Part shown: piece by piece, positions 34,138-42,130 of the stretch
Numbering within the stretch: position 1 is the first letter of the stretch
Layout: the number at the start of each line of letters is the position of its first letter
Source of the DNA: Piscinibacter gummiphilus
GTDB taxonomy: Bacteria > Pseudomonadota > Gammaproteobacteria > Burkholderiales > Burkholderiaceae_C
DNA length: 64,000 nt
Assembly: GCF_002116905.1 (NCBI RefSeq)
Contig: NZ_CP015118.1
Coordinates: forward strand, 1,178,001 to 1,242,000
Direction of reading: 5' to 3'
The notes under the pieces: model-generated
The model's database searches: none
The model's input: the letters and a program-made list of their open reading frames with translations, nothing else
What the model was told of the DNA's origin: nothing
Made by a program: the position numbers and the translations under genes

Positions 34138-34764
34138 TCAGCGGTGGGCGAGCGCGGCGATCACCGCCTCGCTCGTGAGGATCTCGTGGGCGTAGGTGGG
34201 GCCGTTGATCTCGTGGGCCGCGCGCATCGCGTCCGGCGAGAAGGCCGCGGTGGCGTCGCGCACAAGCGTCACGTGGTAGCCGAGTTCGGCACCGAACTTC
34301 GCGGTGGTCTCGACGCAGGTGTTCGCGAGCAGCCCGATCAGGATCAGCCGCTCGATGCCGCGGGACTTCAGCTGCAGGTCGAGGTCGGTGTTCGCGAAGC
34401 CGCTCGACGCCCAGTGCTCGCGCACGACGATGTCCTCGGGCCGCGGGACGAAGTCGGGGTGCCACTCGCCGCCCCAGCTGCCGAGTGCGAAGGGCTGCGC
34501 CCGGTGGCTCGCGAGCAGGTAGGGCGACGGATGCCGCCAGCCGCTGAAGTCGCTGGGCAGGGCGCGGTGGTGCGGCACGACGAACACCGGGTGACCGGCC
34601 GCGCGCACCGCGTCCACCACGGCCTTCATGTGGGCGACGGTGCCCGTGGCGTCGGCCACCACCTTGGCGAACTTGTGGAGCTTGCCGCCTTCGCTCAGGA
34701 AATCGTTGTACGGGTCGATCAGCAACAGGGCGCTGGAGCCCTGCGGATAGAGAGGCGTGGCCAT
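34138..34764 (-). CDS. Isochorismatase-family cysteine hydrolase
   Basis: 208 residues. Asp17 in ALLLIDPYNDF and Cys150 in GLLANTCVETTAK are the conserved triad members. In the segment where these enzymes normally carry the catalytic Lys (a K..xxSxFxxTDL pattern) this protein has REHWASSGFANTDL, so the Lys seems to be replaced. It shares only family-level similarity with the YcaC-like hydrolase at 32466. The alpha/beta hydrolase gene follows 22 bases later in the same direction. Amide or isochorismate-like hydrolysis is a family assumption. Confidence 0.83.
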   Translation of the reverse strand: MATPLYPQGSSALLLIDPYNDFLSEGGKLHKFAKVVADATGTVAHMKAVVDAVRAAGHPVFVVPHHRALPSDFSGWRHPSPYLLASHRAQPFALGSWGGEWHPDFVPRPEDIVVREHWASSGFANTDLDLQLKSRGIERLILIGLLANTCVETTAKFGAELGYHVTLVRDATAAFSPDAMRAAHEINGPTYAHEILTSEAVIAALAHR

Positions 34765-34870
34765 CGCGGTTCCCCGGTGACGTCGAAGCGCTCAGGATGC
34801 GCGCCGGCCCGCCGGGCGGCAAGCGCCGGAGGTTTCCTCGCGGGCTATCCCCTTGGACCGGGGCGCCCGT

Positions 34871-35089
34871 TCAATCGGAGAGGTGCAGCAGCGCCTCGTT
34901 GCGCCAGTACGCCGCGGCGGCGTAGAAGCCTTCCCACACGCAGCCGTTGCAGCCGCGCCCGCAGCAGGTGTCGGGTTCGGGGGGCGGGGCGCGCATGGCG
35001 ATGCCGTTGGCATCCAGGCGCTGCCTTAGCACGGCGAACACGTGGCGCGTGGTGTCGAGGTCGCAAAGGGGGCCGGTGAGGTCGGGCAT
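34871..35089 (-). CDS. Oxidoreductase-like (PF09791-type) small Cys-rich protein
   Basis: 72 residues. The core PPPEPDTCCGRGCNGCVWEGFY is the hallmark of the oxidoreductase-like domain family: four Cys in a CC-x2-C-x2-C pattern followed by VWE. Proteins of this size are widespread in proteobacteria and eukaryotic mitochondria, without an established role. It stands alone, divergent from the lipoprotein gene at 35185. The sense of the Cys cluster (metal or disulfide) is not known. Confidence 0.75.
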   Translation of the reverse strand: MPDLTGPLCDLDTTRHVFAVLRQRLDANGIAMRAPPPEPDTCCGRGCNGCVWEGFYAAAAYWRNEALLHLSD

Positions 35090-35184
35090 GGTGCGGCCCG
35101 CACTGTACCAAGCGGGCGCTGATAGAGTCGCGAGTTTCGGCCGGCGTGCGACGCGCGGTCGTCAACGAACAGGGAACAGGGCGA

Positions 35185-36114
35185 ATGATCAGGCGAGCGA
35201 TGGTGGTGTGTCTGGCCGCGGTGCTGGCGGCGTGTGGCGGTGGCGATGACGCGGGCGACGGTGGTGACACGGGCAACGGTGGGACCGGTTCCCGAGTTCA
35301 CCGCTACGTGGAACTCGCGACGGCATCCACCGCGGCCAATTTCCAGGCGCAGCTGAACGTGCAGGGTGCGCTCGGCTACCGCTACGTGGGCCTGCCGGGC
35401 TACGGCGGCGCGTCGCGTTCGCTGTTCGTCAACGACGCGTCCGTCGCCTACACGTACGAGGTGCTGGTCTCGCCGACCACGGCCACGGCGTTCGTGGCCC
35501 AGGTGACGGCCCAGGGCGTGCGCGGGTTCCGCCTCGCGAGCTACGACGACCGCGGTGTCGTCTACCGCAAGGTCACCAATTCGACCGAAACCTTCACCTA
35601 CGAGGCCGTCGACAGCGTGCCCCACGGGGGCCTGCCCAGCGGCACGTACGTCGCGACGGTCAACGCCCGCGGCGCAGCCGGCTGGCGCCTGCATTCGGAA
35701 CTGGTCATGGGCGGCGTCTACTTCGACCTCTACGAGAAGTCGAGCACCCCGGCCACCTACGCGGTGCGTGTGGAGGAGGTCGCCGCCACCGAGTCGTCCC
35801 AGATGGCCCGGTTCGACGTCAACGGCCAGGCCGGCTACCGCATGCGGGGCATCCACGTGTTCGCGGACGGCAACCTGTGGGTGTTCGAGGCGAGCACCAC
35901 CGCGGCGAATGCGAAGGCCACCTTCCGCTACTTCGCCTACCCGCTCGTGACCAGCGCGGCCGAACTCGTGACGCAGGCGAACACGCAAGGTGCCTCCGGC
36001 CGGGGCCTGGAAGGACAGCTGAACCTGCCCGGTGGCGTGGCGCGCGACCTGTACTTCCTCGCGACGGACTGCAGCGGCGTGCTGTGCGACGTGCGGGGGC
36101 CTTCGGGCCAGTGA
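35185..36114 (+). CDS. Lipoprotein built of five degenerate ~50-residue repeats
   Basis: 309 residues. ATG 35185 follows AGGGCGA. Signal sequence MIRRAMVVCLAAVLAAC with lipobox LAAC (Cys17), then a Gly/Asp linker GGGDDAGDGGDTGNGG. The rest is five tandem units sharing a pattern of hydrophobic-x-x-QGxxG-aromatic-R: LNVQGALGYRY, VTAQGVRGFRL, VNARGAAGWRL, FDVNGQAGYRM and ANTQGASGRGL, each followed by a strand-like LYEK/VYRK/VFEA segment. Two Cys near the end (DCSGVLCDV) may pair. I do not recognise the family. Surface or periplasmic anchoring to the outer membrane is inferred from the lipobox. Confidence 0.8.
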   Translation: MIRRAMVVCLAAVLAACGGGDDAGDGGDTGNGGTGSRVHRYVELATASTAANFQAQLNVQGALGYRYVGLPGYGGASRSLFVNDASVAYTYEVLVSPTTATAFVAQVTAQGVRGFRLASYDDRGVVYRKVTNSTETFTYEAVDSVPHGGLPSGTYVATVNARGAAGWRLHSELVMGGVYFDLYEKSSTPATYAVRVEEVAATESSQMARFDVNGQAGYRMRGIHVFADGNLWVFEASTTAANAKATFRYFAYPLVTSAAELVTQANTQGASGRGLEGQLNLPGGVARDLYFLATDCSGVLCDVRGPSGQ

Positions 36115-36142
36115 GCGTGGTGAAACGTGGGGGAGATGTCAC

Positions 36143-36196
36143 GCCCCGGCCCGGGGCGGATCCCCTTGGATTCATCGGATTAAGGGTTATCCCTTA
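36143..36196. promoter_or_regulatory. Terminator-like hairpin and inverted repeat before the ABC exporter
   Basis: GCCCCGG-C-CCGGGGC (36143-36157) is a perfect 7-base inverted repeat 29 bases after the lipoprotein stop and may end that transcript, although no T-run follows. TAAGGG-TTAT-CCCTTA (36181-36196) is a second repeat, AT-rich in contrast with its surroundings, 46 bases before the exporter ATG, where a promoter or operator is expected. Confidence 0.4.
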
Positions 36197-36241
36197 CATT
36201 GCCGCCCGCGGGTCAGGTGATCGACCCGCCTGAAAGACCCG

Positions 36242-38035
36242 ATGTCCGACCTGGTTCCCTCCGCCGCCGCGGCGCCCGCGCGGCTCACCGACCTCTACCG
36301 CGAGGTCTGGTCCCATGCCCGGGGCGCGCGGGCCCAGTTCGTGGCCGCGCTCGGCCTGCTCGGCAGCGCCCACGGCCTGAAGCTCGCCTTCCCGTGGATG
36401 GCCGCACAGGCCATCAACAGCATCCAGACCGGCGGCGCCGATGGCCTGCCCTCGGCGGCGACCTGGATCGCGGCCATCGTGGGGCTGCAGGTCGTCACCT
36501 GGATGCTGCACGGCCCGGCCCGGCTGATGGAGCGCAACGTGGGCCTGCGCGTGCGCCGCAGCCTCGCCGATTCCCTGTACGCCCGGCTGTCGCGCGCACC
36601 GCTCGCGTGGCACGAGCGCCATCACTCCGGCGACCTGCAGCACCGCGTGCACCAGGCGGGCACCGCGCTCGGCAGCTTCTCGCAAAGCCAGTTCATCTAC
36701 CTGCAGAACCTGATCAACCTCGCCGGCCCGGTCATCGCGCTGATGCTGCTGTCGCGGCTCACCGGCATGCTCGCCATCGTGGGTTTCGTGGCCACCGCGG
36801 TCGTGATCCTGCGGTTCGACGCGGCCCTGATGCAACTGGCCGCCCGCGAGAACCAGGCCGAGCGGCGCTATGCCGCGCGCCTGCTCGACTTCGTCGGCAA
36901 CATCTCGGCCGTCGCGAGCCTGCGGCTGCAGGACGCCACGCGCAAGCTGCTCGACACGCGCCTGCTCGCGGTGTTCGAACCGCTGCGCCGCACCATCGTG
37001 CTCAACGAGTTGAAGTGGTGCTCGGTCGACCTGCTGACCGTGGTGCTGACCTGGGGCCTCGTGGTGGTCTACGCGCTCACCCGCCCGTCGGTGGCCGCCG
37101 GCGGCACCGTGCTGATCGGCAGCCTCTTCATGATCTACCAGTACGCGCAGCAGGCCTCCGGCGTGCTCGGGGCGATGGCCTCGAACTACCAGAACCTCGC
37201 CCGCATGCAGACCGACTTCGCGAGCGCCGACGTGATCCGCGAGGCGCCCGAGCCGGCGGAGCGTGGTGTGGCGCTCGATGCTGGCTGGTCGCGCATCGAT
37301 GTCCACGGCCTCGGCTTCACGCACGCCGCATCGGGCCGTGGCGGCCTCGACGACGTGAACCTCGTGCTGCGCCGCGGTGAACGCATCGCGCTCGTGGGTC
37401 CGAGCGGCTCGGGCAAGAGCACGCTGCTGCGCGTGCTCGCCGGCCTGTACGACGCGGACCGTGGCCACGTGGCCGTCGACGGGGTCGCGCACCTGGGCCG
37501 CCGCCACGTCGCCGACGTGGCGACACTGATCCCGCAGGAGGCCGAGGTGTTCGAGGCCAGCATCCGCGAGAACATCACGCTCGACCAGCCGGTGCCGGAG
37601 GCCGACGTGGCCCGCGCCGTCCATGTCAGCGCGCTCGATGCGGTGCTGGCCGACCTGCCGCTCGGCCTCGAGACCCCGATGGCCGAACGCGGCTTCAACC
37701 TGTCCGGCGGACAACGCCAGCGCCTCGCGCTCGCGCGTGGCGTGCTGGCCGCGCGGGACAGTTCGCTGCTGCTGCTCGACGAACCCACCAGCGCGCTCGA
37801 CGCACTCACCGAGCAGGTGGTGCACGAACGCCTGGGCGCGGCGAACCCCGACGCGTGCATCGTTTCCGCGCTGCACCGCATGAGCCTGCTGCCCCACTTC
37901 GACCGGGTCGTTTTCATGGTCGACGGGGCGGTGATGGACACCGGCACCGCCGACGAGGTGGCCGCGCGCCAGCCGCTGTTCGCGGCGATGCGGGCGGGGG
38001 CCGCGGCCGAGGACGACGGGCCGCTGGCGGCCTGA
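36242..38035 (+). CDS. ABC exporter, fused permease and ATPase
   Basis: 597 residues. Five or six membrane helices lie in about 25-310 (for example LLTVVLTWGLVVVYAL). The ATPase half has Walker A GPSGSGKST (386-394), signature LSGGQRQR (487-494), Walker B LLLLDEPTSALDA (509-521) and the H-loop in VSALHRMSLL. This is a type I half-exporter that works as a homodimer. Substrate is unknown; the Q-loop reads LIPQEAEVFEASIRENI, the usual exporter form. It has its own promoter region and no accessory gene. It converges on the DUF3592-like gene. Confidence 0.92.
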   Translation: MSDLVPSAAAAPARLTDLYREVWSHARGARAQFVAALGLLGSAHGLKLAFPWMAAQAINSIQTGGADGLPSAATWIAAIVGLQVVTWMLHGPARLMERNVGLRVRRSLADSLYARLSRAPLAWHERHHSGDLQHRVHQAGTALGSFSQSQFIYLQNLINLAGPVIALMLLSRLTGMLAIVGFVATAVVILRFDAALMQLAARENQAERRYAARLLDFVGNISAVASLRLQDATRKLLDTRLLAVFEPLRRTIVLNELKWCSVDLLTVVLTWGLVVVYALTRPSVAAGGTVLIGSLFMIYQYAQQASGVLGAMASNYQNLARMQTDFASADVIREAPEPAERGVALDAGWSRIDVHGLGFTHAASGRGGLDDVNLVLRRGERIALVGPSGSGKSTLLRVLAGLYDADRGHVAVDGVAHLGRRHVADVATLIPQEAEVFEASIRENITLDQPVPEADVARAVHVSALDAVLADLPLGLETPMAERGFNLSGGQRQRLALARGVLAARDSSLLLLDEPTSALDALTEQVVHERLGAANPDACIVSALHRMSLLPHFDRVVFMVDGAVMDTGTADEVAARQPLFAAMRAGAAAEDDGPLAA

Positions 38036-38048
38036 CAACGGGTGGCAC

Positions 38049-38561
38049 TCAGCTCGCGCGAAGCGGGCCCACGACCAGCGGCGCCAGCAGGGCCACCACC
38101 ATCAGGGCGTGCCACACGCGGCGATGCCGTGCGGGCATCATGACCTTGTCGACGATCGCGAACAGAAAGCCGAGGGGCAGCAAGGCCAGCAGCGGATGCA
38201 ATCCGAGGGAGGCGGGGTGGCCCAGCACGAAGCGGCCGTTGGCCTCGAACACCGTCAACCGGTCGCCTTCGCTCGCCATCGGGTAGAGCAGCGGCGCGAG
38301 TGTGGTGAAACGGCTGGGGCCTCGGGGACCCTCGACTTCGGTCACCACCTCCAGGCGGGTGGACGCGCGCCGGTTCGACGAGTTCGTGGAAACGGACTGG
38401 CTGGATTCCAGCGCGACGATGGTGCCAGGCCAGCGCGGCGCGTGCAGCAGGAGGTCGAGGCGCTGGTGAAGCAGCCAGCCGAACAGCCCCGTCACCGCGA
38501 GCGTCGCCGCGGCCATCGGCACCACGAGCCAGAGCGGGGCCGGAGGATGCGGCGACGCCAT
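38049..38561 (-). CDS. DUF3592-like membrane protein
   Basis: 170 residues. An N-terminal helix (LWLVVPMAAATLAVTGLFGWLLHQ), a soluble part of about 75 residues containing WPGTIVALESSQS and YPMASEGDRLTVFEANGRF, and two C-terminal helices (LLALLPLGFLFAIV, VWHALMVVALLAPLVVG). The layout resembles DUF3592 proteins. It begins 15 bases after the histidyl-tRNA synthetase stop on the same strand and may be cotranscribed. Function unknown. Confidence 0.65.
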   Translation of the reverse strand: MASPHPPAPLWLVVPMAAATLAVTGLFGWLLHQRLDLLLHAPRWPGTIVALESSQSVSTNSSNRRASTRLEVVTEVEGPRGPSRFTTLAPLLYPMASEGDRLTVFEANGRFVLGHPASLGLHPLLALLPLGFLFAIVDKVMMPARHRRVWHALMVVALLAPLVVGPLRAS

Positions 38562-38575
38562 GGGGATGCGGCGTC

Positions 38576-39901
38576 TCAGCCCGGCAGCCAGTCCGCCGTC
38601 ACCTCGACCTGTTCGCCGGTGGCCAGGTTCTTGACCTGGTGCGGCGCGCCGTCGGCGCCGGGGAACAGCACGTACGGGATGCCCTTGCGGACGGCGTACT
38701 GCAGCTGCTTCGGCGTCTTCTTGTCCTCGTGGTACATCTCGACCTTCACGCCCTTGGCGCGGTAGTGCGCGGCGATGCGGCGCACCGCATCGCGGTCGGC
38801 GCCCTGCGGGTACACCACGAGCAGCTGCGTGCCCGACTTCGCCGCCACCGGCAGCTTCCCGTCCTTCAGCAGCTTCGCGAAGATGCGGGTCAGGCCGATC
38901 GACAGGCCCACGCCCGGCAGCTTCTTGCGCAGGTACGCGCCCACGAGGTTTTCGTAGCGGCCGCCCGAGCACACGCTGGGGTAGCCCGGGTAGTCGAGCA
39001 GCTTGCACTCGTACACGGTGCCCGTGTAGTAGTCGAGGCCGCGGGCGATGGACAGGTCGGCCCAGATGTGGCCGGCCGGGATGTCCTTCATGTGGTCGAT
39101 CACGAACTGCAGTTCGGTGAGGCCCGTCTCGAGCAGCTCCGACTGCACGCCGAGGGCGCGCACGCGCTCGACGAAGCTGCTGTCGCCGGTGCGGATCTGC
39201 GCGAGCGCCACGCACTTGGCGGCCACGTCGGCCGGGATGTTCAGCTGCTCGACGAGGGACTTCAGCACGCCGTCGGCGCCGATCTTGTCGAACTTGTCGG
39301 CGATGCGGATGGCCTCGGTCACCTGCTCGATGCCCAGGCCCTGGTAGAAGCCCTGCAGGATCTTGCGGTTGTTGACGTTGATCGAGAACGGGCCGACGCC
39401 GAGGCCCTGGAAGATCTCGTAGACGATGATGGGCAGCTCCGCGTCGAAGCTCATCGACACGTCTTCGTTGTCGATCACGTCGATGTCGCACTGCAGGAAC
39501 TCGCGGTAGCGGCCTTCCTGCGGACGCTCGCCGCGCCACACCTTCTGCATCTGGTAGCGCTTGAAGGGGAAGACGAGGTCGTTGTAGTGCTGCGCGACGT
39601 AGCGGGCCATGGGCACCGTCAGGTCGTAGTGCAGCGCCACGCGCGGCTCGGCGTCGTTCGGCGATTCGTACAGCCGGCGCAGCGCGTAGATCTCCTTCTC
39701 GGTGTCGCCGCCCTTGGCGGACAGCACCTCGATCTCTTCCACGGCCGGCGTCTCGATGTTGCAGAAGCCGTAGCTCTCGAACACCGAGCGGATGTGGTCC
39801 AGCCACCGAAGCTCGACGAGGCGGACCTCGGGCAGCCACTCGGTGTAGCCGGTGATGGGCTCGGGCTTGTACGGGGCGGGGGTGGACGGCTTGGTGGACA
39901 T
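38576..39901 (-). CDS. hisS: Histidine--tRNA ligase, non-standard sequence type
   Basis: 441 residues, class II synthetase. Motif 2 is seen as QKVWRGERPQEGRYREFLQ, the histidine-specific segment as IARGLDYYTGTVYE, motif 3 as GVGLSIGLTRIF, and a C-terminal anticodon-binding domain covers about 340-441. Charging of tRNA-His is the expected activity. The sequence is closer in feel to the WRGERPQEGRYREFLQ type I associate with actinobacteria and some others than to the ordinary proteobacterial HisRS, and the usual neighbours (ispG, bamB, der) are absent. A second, standard hisS elsewhere in the genome is likely but cannot be seen here. Confidence 0.85.
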   Translation of the reverse strand: MSTKPSTPAPYKPEPITGYTEWLPEVRLVELRWLDHIRSVFESYGFCNIETPAVEEIEVLSAKGGDTEKEIYALRRLYESPNDAEPRVALHYDLTVPMARYVAQHYNDLVFPFKRYQMQKVWRGERPQEGRYREFLQCDIDVIDNEDVSMSFDAELPIIVYEIFQGLGVGPFSINVNNRKILQGFYQGLGIEQVTEAIRIADKFDKIGADGVLKSLVEQLNIPADVAAKCVALAQIRTGDSSFVERVRALGVQSELLETGLTELQFVIDHMKDIPAGHIWADLSIARGLDYYTGTVYECKLLDYPGYPSVCSGGRYENLVGAYLRKKLPGVGLSIGLTRIFAKLLKDGKLPVAAKSGTQLLVVYPQGADRDAVRRIAAHYRAKGVKVEMYHEDKKTPKQLQYAVRKGIPYVLFPGADGAPHQVKNLATGEQVEVTADWLPG

Positions 39902-39955
39902 GGAGCGGGGGCTTTCTGCGAGGCCCGGAATGATACCGGGTCCCCTGGGCGCGGC

Positions 39956-41149
39956 TCAGACCAGCGGCAACCCCACGTAGTTCTCCGCCATCACCGTGGA
40001 GGCGGCCCGCGAGCCCACGAGGTACCCGAGTTCGGCTTCCTGCAGCTTGCGCTCGATGTCGCCGCCATCCGGGAACCGGTGCATCAGCGACGTGAACCAC
40101 CACGAGAAGCGCGAGGCACGCCACACGCGGCGCAGGCAGGTGTCGGAGTAGTGGTCGATGCCGGCGTCGCTCTTTTCGGTGAAGTGCTCGATGAGCGCAC
40201 GCGACAGGTAGGACACGTCGCTCGCCGCGAGGTTCAGGCCCTTCGCGCCCGTGGGCGGCACGATGTGGGCGGCGTCGCCGGCGAGGAACAGGCGGCCGAA
40301 GCGCATCGGCTCGGCGACGAAGCTGCGCAGCGGGGCGATGCTCTTCTCGAGCGACGGGCCGGTGACGAGGGCTTCCGCGGCGGACGGGTCGAGGCGGCGG
40401 CGCAACTCGTCCCAGAACGCGTCGTCCGTCCACTGCTCGGCCTTGTGGTCCAGCGGGCACTGGATGTAGTAGCGGCTGCGGGTGTTCGACCGCATGCTGG
40501 CGAGCGCGAAGCCGCGCTCGTGGTTCGCGTAGATCAGTTCGTGGGCCACCGGCGGCACGTCGGCCAGCACGCCCAGCCAGCCGAACGGGTACACCTTCTC
40601 GTAGGTGGTCACGGCCGAGGCCGGCACGCTCGCGCGGGAGACGCCGTGGTAGCCGTCGCAGCCCGCGATGAAGTCGCAGTGCAGTTCCACCGAGCGGCCT
40701 TCGTGCGTGAAGCGCACCGACGGCGTGGTGCCGTCGAAGCCGTGCAGCGTGGTGTCGGGCGTCTCGTACAGCGTGAGCAGACCGGCCTTCGCGCGGGCTT
40801 CCATCAGGTCGCGCGTGACCTCGGTCTGGCCGTACACCATCACCCGCTTGCCGCCGGTGAGTTCGGCGAGGTCGATGCGGTGGCGTTCGCCGCCGAAGCA
40901 CAGCTCGTAGCCGTCGTGGGGCAGGCCCTCGTGGTGCATGCGTTCCCCCACCCCGGCCGCGTCGAGCAGGTCGACGGTGGTCTGCTCGAGGATGCCCGCG
41001 CGGATGCGCGAGGCCACGTAGTCGGCGCTCTGGCGCTCGATGATCACGTTGTCGATGCCGGCGCGGTACAGCAGCTGGCCGAGCAGCAGGCCCGAGGGGC
41101 CCGCGCCGATGATCACGACTTGCGTGCGTTGGGGGAGGGGGGTCGACAT
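39956..41149 (-). CDS. pobA: 4-hydroxybenzoate 3-monooxygenase
   Basis: 397 residues, the normal PobA length. FAD-binding GAGPSGLLLGQLLYRAG at the N-terminus, the NADPH/FAD DG motif in DFIAGCDGYHGVSRASVP, and the second FAD motif in LFLAGDAAHIVPPTGAKGLN. SRIRAGILEQTTVDLL is diagnostic of PobA. It hydroxylates 4-hydroxybenzoate to protocatechuate, the substrate of the pca operon divergent from it. It starts 2 bases after the IclR regulator's stop, so regulator and enzyme are one operon. Confidence 0.96.
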   Translation of the reverse strand: MSTPLPQRTQVVIIGAGPSGLLLGQLLYRAGIDNVIIERQSADYVASRIRAGILEQTTVDLLDAAGVGERMHHEGLPHDGYELCFGGERHRIDLAELTGGKRVMVYGQTEVTRDLMEARAKAGLLTLYETPDTTLHGFDGTTPSVRFTHEGRSVELHCDFIAGCDGYHGVSRASVPASAVTTYEKVYPFGWLGVLADVPPVAHELIYANHERGFALASMRSNTRSRYYIQCPLDHKAEQWTDDAFWDELRRRLDPSAAEALVTGPSLEKSIAPLRSFVAEPMRFGRLFLAGDAAHIVPPTGAKGLNLAASDVSYLSRALIEHFTEKSDAGIDHYSDTCLRRVWRASRFSWWFTSLMHRFPDGGDIERKLQEAELGYLVGSRAASTVMAENYVGLPLV

Positions 41150-41151
41150 GG

Positions 41152-41961
41152 TCAGATCAAGGTTCGAAGTTGTTCCTGGGCGTGCAGAAGCGCCGGCAGG
41201 CACTGGTCCACGAGCTGGTCCATCCGCATGCGGCTCGCGTGCACGCTGATGTTCATCGCGGCGACGGTCTCGCCGCGGAAGTTGCGGAGCGGCACGGCGA
41301 TCGTGCGCAGGCCGAGCTCCATTTCCTGGTCCACGGCGGCGTAGCCGTTGGCCCGCGTGCGCAGCATCTCGAGGCGCAGGCGTTCGGGGTTCGTCACGGT
41401 GCTGGGCGTGAGCGGCTCCAGGCGCTGGCGCTGCAGCCACTGGTCCATCAACTCGTCGGGCAGCGACGAGACGAGCACGCGGCCGTTGCTGGTGCAGTAG
41501 GCCGGCACGCGTGTGCCCGGCTGCAGCGTGGCCGAGACGACCCGGCCCGCGCTGGCGGCGGCCACCGCGATCACGTCGTCGTGCTCCAGCACACCGGCGG
41601 AGCTGGCTTCCTGCAGCGCGTACGCGAGCTTCTGCAGCTGCGGCTGGATCACCCGCGGCAGGCGCGCCGAGTGCATGTAGCTCTGGCCGAGGCGCAGCAC
41701 CTTCGGCGTGAGCCCGAACAGCTTGCGGTCCTGGGCGACGTAGCCCAGGTGGCTCAGCGTCAGCAGGTAGCGGCGTGCGGCCGCGCGGGTGAGGCCGGTG
41801 CGCTGCGCCACCTCGGTGATCGACAGGCGGGGGCGCTCCTGGTCGAAGGCCTCGATCACGGCCAGTCCCTTTTCCAGCCCGGCGATCAGGTCGCGCTTGA
41901 GCGGGCCGTCGGGCGTTTCATTCGGGTTACCCCCAACTTCGGGGTCGATCGGGTCCATCAT
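41152..41961 (-). CDS. IclR-family regulator of 4-hydroxybenzoate/protocatechuate catabolism (PcaR/PobR type)
   Basis: 269 residues from ATG 41961, preceded by AAGGAC. An in-frame GTG at 41988 would overlap the operator box and is less likely. Winged helix RLSITEVAQRTGLTRAAARRYLLTLSHLGYV, then the IclR effector domain (GTRVPAYCTSNGRVLVSSLP; VDQEMELGLRTIAVPLRN). It belongs to the PcaR/PcaU/PobR branch, which responds to beta-ketoadipate, protocatechuate or 4-hydroxybenzoate. The position between pobA and pcaH, with matching boxes in front of both transcripts, supports joint control. Confidence 0.9.
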   Translation of the reverse strand: MMDPIDPEVGGNPNETPDGPLKRDLIAGLEKGLAVIEAFDQERPRLSITEVAQRTGLTRAAARRYLLTLSHLGYVAQDRKLFGLTPKVLRLGQSYMHSARLPRVIQPQLQKLAYALQEASSAGVLEHDDVIAVAAASAGRVVSATLQPGTRVPAYCTSNGRVLVSSLPDELMDQWLQRQRLEPLTPSTVTNPERLRLEMLRTRANGYAAVDQEMELGLRTIAVPLRNFRGETVAAMNISVHASRMRMDQLVDQCLPALLHAQEQLRTLI

Positions 41962-41973
41962 CGTTCTGTCCTT

Positions 41974-41988
41974 GTTCGCTAATCGCAC
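41974..41988. promoter_or_regulatory. PcaR-like box 1 (regulator/pobA side)
   Basis: GTTCGCTAATCGCAC agrees at 14 of 15 positions with the PcaR operator GTTCGATAATCGCAC that I recall from Pseudomonas putida. It ends 13 bases before the regulator's ATG, where binding would affect transcription of the regulator-pobA operon. Confidence 0.6.
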
Positions 41989-42087
41989 GAGTTGGGCGAT
42001 TCGCGGTGCAAGCGAGGGTTCGTCGCTTGCTGAGCCGCAATAGTTGTCGATAAGCTAGGGGCCTTCAAGCACCCGTTCAGCCGTTTT

Positions 42088-42102
42088 GTACGGTAGTCGC
42101 AC
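42088..42102. promoter_or_regulatory. PcaR-like box 2 (pcaH side)
   Basis: GTACGGTAGTCGCAC, in the same orientation as box 1, matches the same 15-base pattern at 12 positions including the whole CGCAC end. It lies 29 bases upstream of the pcaH ATG, close to where the promoter should be. Confidence 0.5.
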
Positions 42103-42130
42103 AACGGGTTCCATTCTGACGGAGATCGCG

